Source: Dehalococcoidia bacterium (GTDB lineage: Bacteria; Chloroflexota; Dehalococcoidia; Dehalococcoidales; G020351185). Taken from it: DNA of 9,585 bases. Shown here one piece after another: positions 6,216 through 9,585 of this stretch (position 1 is its first letter; each line of letters opens with the position of its first letter). The stretch covers positions 1-9,585 of the forward strand of contig DAOWJL010000072.1 of assembly GCA_030640385.1 (NCBI GenBank), read 5' to 3'. A program made the translations under genes and the position numbers. A model generated the notes under the pieces. The model was not told where the DNA came from. It did no database searches and saw only the letters and a program-made list of their open reading frames with translations.

Positions 6216-6695
6216 CTATGCACCTTCCTTCTTTCTTAAAGCCTGGGCTACATGCTCCGGGACGAGGTTTTTTATACTACCACCCAGTTTGGCTACTTCC
6301 TTTAGCAGGCTGGACCTGAGAAACTGGTAATCCGGGCTGGCCATAAAGCAAACCAGTTCCAGATCGGGTTGCAGTTTTTTATTCATCATCGCCATATCAA
6401 ACTCCCGTTCAAAGTCGGCGCTCACCCGCAAGCCCCTTACCATAGCCTGCGCCTTTACTTTCTGCGCGAAATCGACGGCCAGTCCGTCAAAAGATTGTAC
6501 TTCAACATTGGGCAGGTCAGCCAGCGCTCGCCGCGCCATCTCCAGTCTTTCCTCAAGGCTGAATAGCGTGGGCTTGCCCGGTGTTTTATAAACAGCGAAA
6601 ACCAGCTTGTCAAAAAGCTTGGCGGCTCTTCTGGCAACATCGATATGCCCGTTTGTAATCGGGTCAAAGCTACCGGGATAAATGGCGATTGTCAA
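6216..6695 (-). CDS. coaD: Phosphopantetheine adenylyltransferase
   Basis: Penultimate step of coenzyme A synthesis: 4'-phosphopantetheine plus ATP gives dephospho-CoA plus pyrophosphate, in the cytoplasm. The length of 159 residues is typical. Visible are YPGSFDPITNGH (6-17), where TNGH is the nucleotidyltransferase T/HxGH motif, RGLRVSADFEREFDMA (88-102) for pantetheine binding, and FLRSSLLKE (125-133), a variant of the usual ISSTxVRE-type ATP-binding motif. The start is TTG at 6695-6693, overlapping the rsmD stop as TTGA, with AAAGGAG 8 bases upstream inside rsmD. The rsmD-coaD pairing is a widespread arrangement, and the 4-base overlap implies coupled translation. The assignment is secure. 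Confidence 0.96.
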   Translation of the reverse strand: MTIAIYPGSFDPITNGHIDVARRAAKLFDKLVFAVYKTPGKPTLFSLEERLEMARRALADLPNVEVQSFDGLAVDFAQKVKAQAMVRGLRVSADFEREFDMAMMNKKLQPDLELVCFMASPDYQFLRSSLLKEVAKLGGSIKNLVPEHVAQALRKKEGA

Positions 6696-7246
6696 ATCTG
6701 TGTCTCCTTTCTATAAAGGGCAATAACGCTATCGCCGTGGCGGTGTTCTTTGATGAGATTAAGCGAGGCGTAATTTGGCTTCAGTGGCCGAAGCTGTGAA
6801 TGTGTAACCACAACTATTGATTTGTTACTGACAAGCTCTGAATTTGCCAGTTGCTCTACGGTTTTGTCTATAAATGGGCTAGAATAGGGTGGGTCCATTA
6901 GTATAATCCCATACTCCTTATCAAGAAAGGAAATTGCCCTGGCTACGCTGCAGCAATAAACATGTGTATTATCCTTAAATCCTGTTTTTTCCAGGTTCTG
7001 TTTAATTATAGCACAACACCGCGGATCTTGTTCAACAAAATCAACCCAACCGGCGCCACGGCTCAGCGCCTCAATTCCAAGAGAGCCGCTGCCGGAAAAA
7101 AGGTCAAGCACCACCGACCAATCACCTGCCGTAGACTCCAGTATGGAAAATATAGCCCCCCGTACCAGCTCCGTTGCCGGGCGGGTTTTACTTCCCTTCG
7201 GTGATTTGAGGATACACCCCTTTGCCTGGCCGGCAATAACTCTCAT
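6692..7246 (-). CDS. rsmD: 16S rRNA (guanine(966)-N(2))-methyltransferase
   Basis: SAM-dependent methyltransferase that modifies G966 of 16S rRNA during 30S subunit assembly. The 184 residues contain the family start MRVIAGQAKG, the TRPAT motif (21-25), the SAM-binding LDLFSGSGSLGIEALSRGA (47-65) with the acidic VEQD (71-74), and the catalytic MDPPY (117-121), an (N/D)PPY-type motif for N-methylation of guanine. It lies 4 bases downstream of the MBL-fold gene and overlaps coaD by 4 bases, so all three are one transcript. The ATG at 7246 is well supported by family alignment, although the upstream ribosome site is weak. Length and motifs are complete. Confidence 0.95.
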   Translation of the reverse strand: MRVIAGQAKGCILKSPKGSKTRPATELVRGAIFSILESTAGDWSVVLDLFSGSGSLGIEALSRGAGWVDFVEQDPRCCAIIKQNLEKTGFKDNTHVYCCSVARAISFLDKEYGIILMDPPYSSPFIDKTVEQLANSELVSNKSIVVVTHSQLRPLKPNYASLNLIKEHRHGDSVIALYRKETQI

Positions 7247-7250
7247 TGAA

Positions 7251-7940
7251 TTACAGACCTTTCCTCTTTATCCAATCCCTTAATACAGCCGAAGCACCGC
7301 CAATAATCGGTTTACCATGCCCGCAACACAGGATATCAAAGTCCAGCTGAGCTAACCGCTTTACCGATTCTCTAGCCTGTAATACATCACTGCTGACTGA
7401 TTTCGGTGTCAGCCATAGATCCCTGTGACCGCTATTTAAGATATCCCCAACGATAAGCAGTTTCTTCTGCGGAGAGAACAGGCTAACACTGCCCGGAGTA
7501 TGCCCCGGCGTATGTATAACCTCCATACCGCCGAGCGGGCTAAAAACCTCACCGCCCTCCAGCTGGATATCAACATCATCCGGCTTGGCATATATAAGAG
7601 GCCAGAAGAAAGACACGCCCGGAATCTTCAACAGCAGCTTGAGAAATCCGCTATACGGCAGACCCTCCTCGCTGTAACTTAAATCCGCCCTGTGTATGGC
7701 AACCTTTGCCGAAGTTATCTCCCGCAACCCGGGCAGCCCACCGATATGGTCAAGATGGTTGTGGGTGATAATAATAAGGCCGACTTCTTCCATAGACCGG
7801 CCAAGGTTGTTTATAGCCCTGGCTATCCTTTTTGCGCTACCGCGAAAGCCGGCGTCAACAATCGTTATTTCCTCTTCGATAATCAGGAATATATTGGTAC
7901 TCCTGACAGCAACCTGATGCAACCCAAGAATAATCTGCAT
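7251..7940 (-). CDS. MBL-fold metallo-hydrolase
   Basis: Metallo-beta-lactamase fold hydrolase of 229 residues, probably cytoplasmic, with a dinuclear metal site. Ligands are visible as THNHLDHIGG (H60, H62, D64, H65), H147 in HTPGHTPGS, D166 in IVGDIL and H208 in CCGHGKP. The arrangement fits the glyoxalase II-like/general hydrolase group. An aromatic insertion at about 108-118 (GVSFFWPLIYA) may shape the substrate pocket. It is first in the unit leading to rsmD and coaD. The ATG at 7940 has no Shine-Dalgarno site and lies only 8 bases from a predicted -10 element, so the mRNA may be leaderless. No specific substrate can be named; hydroxyacylglutathione hydrolase-type and lactonase-type activities are both possible. 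Confidence 0.9.
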   Translation of the reverse strand: MQIILGLHQVAVRSTNIFLIIEEEITIVDAGFRGSAKRIARAINNLGRSMEEVGLIIITHNHLDHIGGLPGLREITSAKVAIHRADLSYSEEGLPYSGFLKLLLKIPGVSFFWPLIYAKPDDVDIQLEGGEVFSPLGGMEVIHTPGHTPGSVSLFSPQKKLLIVGDILNSGHRDLWLTPKSVSSDVLQARESVKRLAQLDFDILCCGHGKPIIGGASAVLRDWIKRKGL

Positions 7941-7948
7941 AGTTAATA

Positions 7949-7977
7949 AGGATAGCGGAGTTAAGAAAAGAGGTCAA
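7949..7977 (-). promoter_or_regulatory. Promoter of MBL-fold/rsmD/coaD unit
   Basis: On the minus strand, TTGACC (7977-7972), a 17-base spacer, then TATCCT (7954-7949). The -10 ends 8 bases before the ATG at 7940, so the expected first transcribed base falls on or within 1-2 bases of the start codon. Confidence 0.5.
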
Positions 7978-7990
7978 TTCTTAAGAAAGG
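7961..7990. repeat. Direct repeat TTAAGAAARG between the divergent promoters
   Basis: TTAAGAAAAG (7961-7970) and TTAAGAAAGG (7981-7990) match at 9 of 10 positions and start exactly 20 bp apart, about two helical turns. One copy lies in the -35/-10 spacer of the minus promoter and the other just upstream of the -35 of the plus promoter. It could be a regulator site or an UP-type A-rich element, or it could be chance in AT-rich DNA. Confidence 0.35.
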
Positions 7991-7993
7991 GTA

Positions 7994-8022
7994 TTGACAA
8001 ATACTGGAAAGGGTGGTATAAA
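7994..8022 (+). promoter_or_regulatory. Strong sigma70-type promoter of the antitoxin operon
   Basis: TTGACA (7994-7999), a 17-base spacer, TATAAA (8017-8022). This is the closest match to consensus in the window. The predicted start near 8029 falls inside the palindromic operator, which fits tight autorepression of a toxin-antitoxin style operon. Confidence 0.8.
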
Positions 8023-8024
8023 AT

Positions 8025-8048
8025 ATATGTACACAATAATGTACATAT
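8025..8048. promoter_or_regulatory. YefM-type operator, paired TGTACA
   Basis: Perfect 9-bp inverted repeat ATATGTACA (8025-8033), 6-base spacer, TGTACATAT (8040-8048). Each arm contains the self-palindromic hexamer TGTACA (8028-8033 and 8040-8045), and the two centres are 12 bp apart. From memory, the E. coli yefM-yoeB operator also uses paired TGTACA cores 12 bp apart. It overlaps the predicted transcription start, so the YefM-like protein encoded next is the likely repressor. Confidence 0.75.
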
Positions 8049-8065
8049 TATAGTTATTCTGCATT

Positions 8066-8332
8066 ATGTTAGAGGTTTTTTCTGTAACCAGCACAAGAAA
8101 GGCATTCCTCCCCCTGATTGACCGGGTGGAGAATGAATCATATCACTTCATGGTGACCAAGCACGGTAAGCCGGCGGCTGTTGTAATCAGCTATGAAGAG
8201 TATTCCCAGATGGTAGAAACCCTGCAGCTCATTGAAGATAGAGGATTAGTCCGCGAAATAAAGCAAGGTTCGGCTGAAGCCGAACAGGGAAATACGATAG
8301 CACTAACGGATAGTGACAATGGTAGTGAATGA
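8066..8332 (+). CDS. YefM/Phd family antitoxin
   Basis: DNA-binding antitoxin of 88 residues in the Phd/YefM family. The N-terminal dimer and DNA-binding domain (1 to about 55) shows VFSVTSTRKAFLPLIDRV, then VTKHGKPAAVVISYEEYSQM, which corresponds closely to the ITRxNGxxAVLxSxEEY pattern of YefM. The C-terminal part (about 56-88) is charged and probably disordered until it binds its partner. ATG at 8066 is preceded by no Shine-Dalgarno site; an in-frame ATG at 8027 is closed by TAG at 8051. It sits directly behind a consensus promoter and a paired-TGTACA operator and overlaps the next gene. In ordinary systems this protein neutralises a RelE/YoeB-type toxin and, with it, represses the operon. 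Here the partner is an unusual fusion protein, so the antitoxin label describes the family and not a proven role. Confidence 0.9.
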   Translation: MLEVFSVTSTRKAFLPLIDRVENESYHFMVTKHGKPAAVVISYEEYSQMVETLQLIEDRGLVREIKQGSAEAEQGNTIALTDSDNGSE

Positions 8333-9101
8333 AATCCTGCTGAGTACACAGGCTTATTCGAACTTCATCAGCCTGACCGCAGGTAAGCGCTGGCTCGTCA
8401 GTAAGGCTCTGCATCAGCTTGAGAAAAATCCGGACATAGGCTTGAAGCTATGGGGCATGAGCGACTTTTATCTTTATCAGACAGTTACAGATACAAAGGT
8501 AGTCTATAAACTATGCAATAGACAGGTTCAGGTATTAGCCATCAAAGCCGCCCCGGAGTATCCGCAATCATCCAGAGCCAAGATTTCAGCCGTTATCCTG
8601 GCTGCCGGTAAAACCGATTACGGGGATAGCCTGCCAATATCCCAGGTTATCAGGTCCTTCCTGGATGCCGGTATAGATGACCTCATTGTGGTTCTGGGCT
8701 ATCACGCCGAGCAGGCCAAAAGGGATTTAATAAACAAGGATATAAAGATAATAGTGAACCCGGATTATGAATACGGCTTGAGTAAATCACTGAGATATGG
8801 ATTAAAAATAGTATCCAGAGACGCGGTAGCGGTATTACTTACCCTGGGCAATCGCCCGTTTATAAAGCCGGAGGTTGTCAAGCAACTTATAAGAACCTAT
8901 AAGAGCAGGGAAGCACCCATTATTGTTCCCACCCATTCCCGGATGAGAGGACACCCGGTTATGTTCGATACATTGCTTATTCCGGAGCTGTTGAAGGCAA
9001 AGGGCAACATCGGCGGCAGAATGGTTCTGCAACACCACAACCGGGAACTGAAACAGGTTGAGGTAGAAGATGCCGGTATCCTTGAGCAATTAAATAATTA
9101 A
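8319..9101 (+). CDS. RelE-like domain fused to a degenerate MocA/MobA-like nucleotidyltransferase domain
   Basis: Two-domain protein of 260 residues from ATG 8319. GTG 8313 is an alternative, but GGA at 8308-8310 is better spaced for the ATG. Residues 1-80 read as a RelE/ParE-type fold: a helix pair ending in LEKNPDIGLKLWG (34-46), then strands with VTDTKVVYKL (56-65) and VQVLAIKAAPE (70-80). Residues 88-257 read as the MocA/MobA nucleotidyltransferase fold: VILAAG (92-97), NPDYEYGLSKSLRYGL (147-162), LLTLGNRPF (173-181) and RGHPVMF (210-216). Catalytic features are missing. The LAAGxSxRMGxxK loop is shortened with no Arg or Lys in register, the LGDxP aspartate is N178, the GDxGAR aspartate is N230, and the terminal DxDTPxD is absent. 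The RelE part lacks the usual basic active-site residues. The coding start overlaps the antitoxin by 14 bases, the usual toxin position. Likely a binding or regulatory protein, not an active transferase; function unproven. Confidence 0.8.
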   Translation: MVVNEILLSTQAYSNFISLTAGKRWLVSKALHQLEKNPDIGLKLWGMSDFYLYQTVTDTKVVYKLCNRQVQVLAIKAAPEYPQSSRAKISAVILAAGKTDYGDSLPISQVIRSFLDAGIDDLIVVLGYHAEQAKRDLINKDIKIIVNPDYEYGLSKSLRYGLKIVSRDAVAVLLTLGNRPFIKPEVVKQLIRTYKSREAPIIVPTHSRMRGHPVMFDTLLIPELLKAKGNIGGRMVLQHHNRELKQVEVEDAGILEQLNN

Positions 9102-9128
9102 CTGATACAATTTAGAGGAGCTACAAAA

Positions 9129-9585
9129 CTGAAGAGGCTGATTCTTATTCTATTCTTAGCTGGATTGCTAACTACTATTCCTTTTAGCGGATGTTCCGGT
9201 GGCGGAGGCAATTCAATAACTGTTTTTGCCGGATCTGCCAGCAAACCGGCTATGGAAGAGGCAGCCCGGATTTTTGAAGAAGAGACAGGGATAAAGGTTT
9301 ACCTCACTTTCGGCGGCTCCGGCACCATGCTATCGCAGTTGATAATTGCCAGAGAAGGCGACCTGTATATTCCCGGCTCGCCCGATTATATGCTAAAAGC
9401 AGAAAATGAAGGCATTATCTATCCTGATTCTATAGTAAAAATTGCCTATCTGGTACCGGCTATACTGGTTCAGGAAGGCAACCCTAGAGATATTCAGTCG
9501 CTTGCAGACCTAGCTCAGCCGGGAATTGAAGCCGGTATCGGTGCTCCGGAAACGGTCTGCGTCGGCTTGTACGCCTATGAGATAC
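9129..9585 (+). CDS. Molybdate/tungstate-type ABC substrate-binding lipoprotein (partial)
   Basis: The N-terminal 152 codons of a ModA-like periplasmic-type binding protein, cut by the window end. A lipoprotein signal is clear: KRLILILFLAGLLTTIPFSGC with the lipobox cysteine at C22, followed by a Gly/Ser linker. The mature part starts ITVFAGSASKPAMEEAARIF (30-49), then ETGIKVYLTFGGSGTMLSQL and a GDLYIPGSPDYM segment. This is the typical order of oxyanion-binding loops in ModA/WtpA-type proteins. The start appears to be CTG at 9129: AGAGGAG (9114-9120) lies 8 bases before it, no ATG, GTG or TTG lies between the upstream in-frame stop (9099) and it, and the next TTG (9165) would destroy the signal peptide. 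It starts 27 bases after the fusion gene, so it is probably co-transcribed. The substrate is inferred; a related oxyanion is possible. Confidence 0.8.
   Translation, partial: MKRLILILFLAGLLTTIPFSGCSGGGGNSITVFAGSASKPAMEEAARIFEEETGIKVYLTFGGSGTMLSQLIIAREGDLYIPGSPDYMLKAENEGIIYPDSIVKIAYLVPAILVQEGNPRDIQSLADLAQPGIEAGIGAPETVCVGLYAYEI

Noticed and set aside
8027..8053. An earlier in-frame ATG for the antitoxin
   Set aside because: The frame closes at TAG 8051-8053, and the ATG lies within the operator at the predicted transcription start.

Overview
The window reads as an ordinary bacterial chromosome segment of roughly 50% GC. It holds housekeeping operons, a small accessory island, and a repeat-filled gap. 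The gene content fits an anaerobe: an Alvin-type 2[4Fe-4S] ferredoxin, a molybdate-type binding lipoprotein, split inositol-phosphate cytidylyltransferase and CDP-alcohol phosphotransferase genes, and weak or absent Shine-Dalgarno sites at several starts. My best guess is a Dehalococcoidia-like Chloroflexota or a similar deep-branching anaerobe. That is inference from gene content and style; no marker gene here proves it.

Layout. (1) 1447 to 65, minus: a two-gene operon with its own TTGACA-17-TAATAT promoter, encoding an IPCT-like nucleotidyltransferase and a CDP-alcohol phosphotransferase. Together they look like a split version of the fused IPCT/DIPPS enzyme that makes inositol phosphodiesters. 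(2) 1448-1983: about 535 bases without a gene, holding the divergent promoters and a 223-bp G/C-run-rich, nested inverted-repeat element that looks like a MITE. (3) 1984-5738, plus: leuS, proC and cvpA, packed closely. leuS is cut by an in-frame TAA at codon 703 of 820. The stop lies inside an AT-rich patch of about 230 bp bounded by a 10-bp direct repeat. (4) 7940 to 5874, minus: MBL-fold hydrolase, rsmD, coaD, then a ferredoxin. (5) 7941-8065: back-to-back divergent promoters plus a YefM-type operator made of two TGTACA hexamers 12 bp apart. (6) 8066 to the end, plus: a YefM/Phd antitoxin, an unusual fusion of a RelE-like domain to a MocA/MobA-like domain that has lost its catalytic residues, and a molybdate/tungstate-binding lipoprotein that runs off the window and seems to start with CTG.

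The most unusual system is region 6. A classic antitoxin gene with a textbook autoregulatory operator is followed, with overlapping reading frames, by a RelE-like domain lacking the usual basic catalytic residues. This is joined to a molybdenum-cofactor nucleotidyltransferase fold in which the loop Arg/Lys and three conserved Asp positions are gone. A molybdate-type binding protein gene follows 27 bases later. One reading is a toxin-antitoxin module recast as a ligand-sensing regulator of molybdate or tungstate uptake; another is a decaying fusion. The interrupted, mosaic leuS is the second point to check, because leucyl-tRNA synthetase is normally essential.
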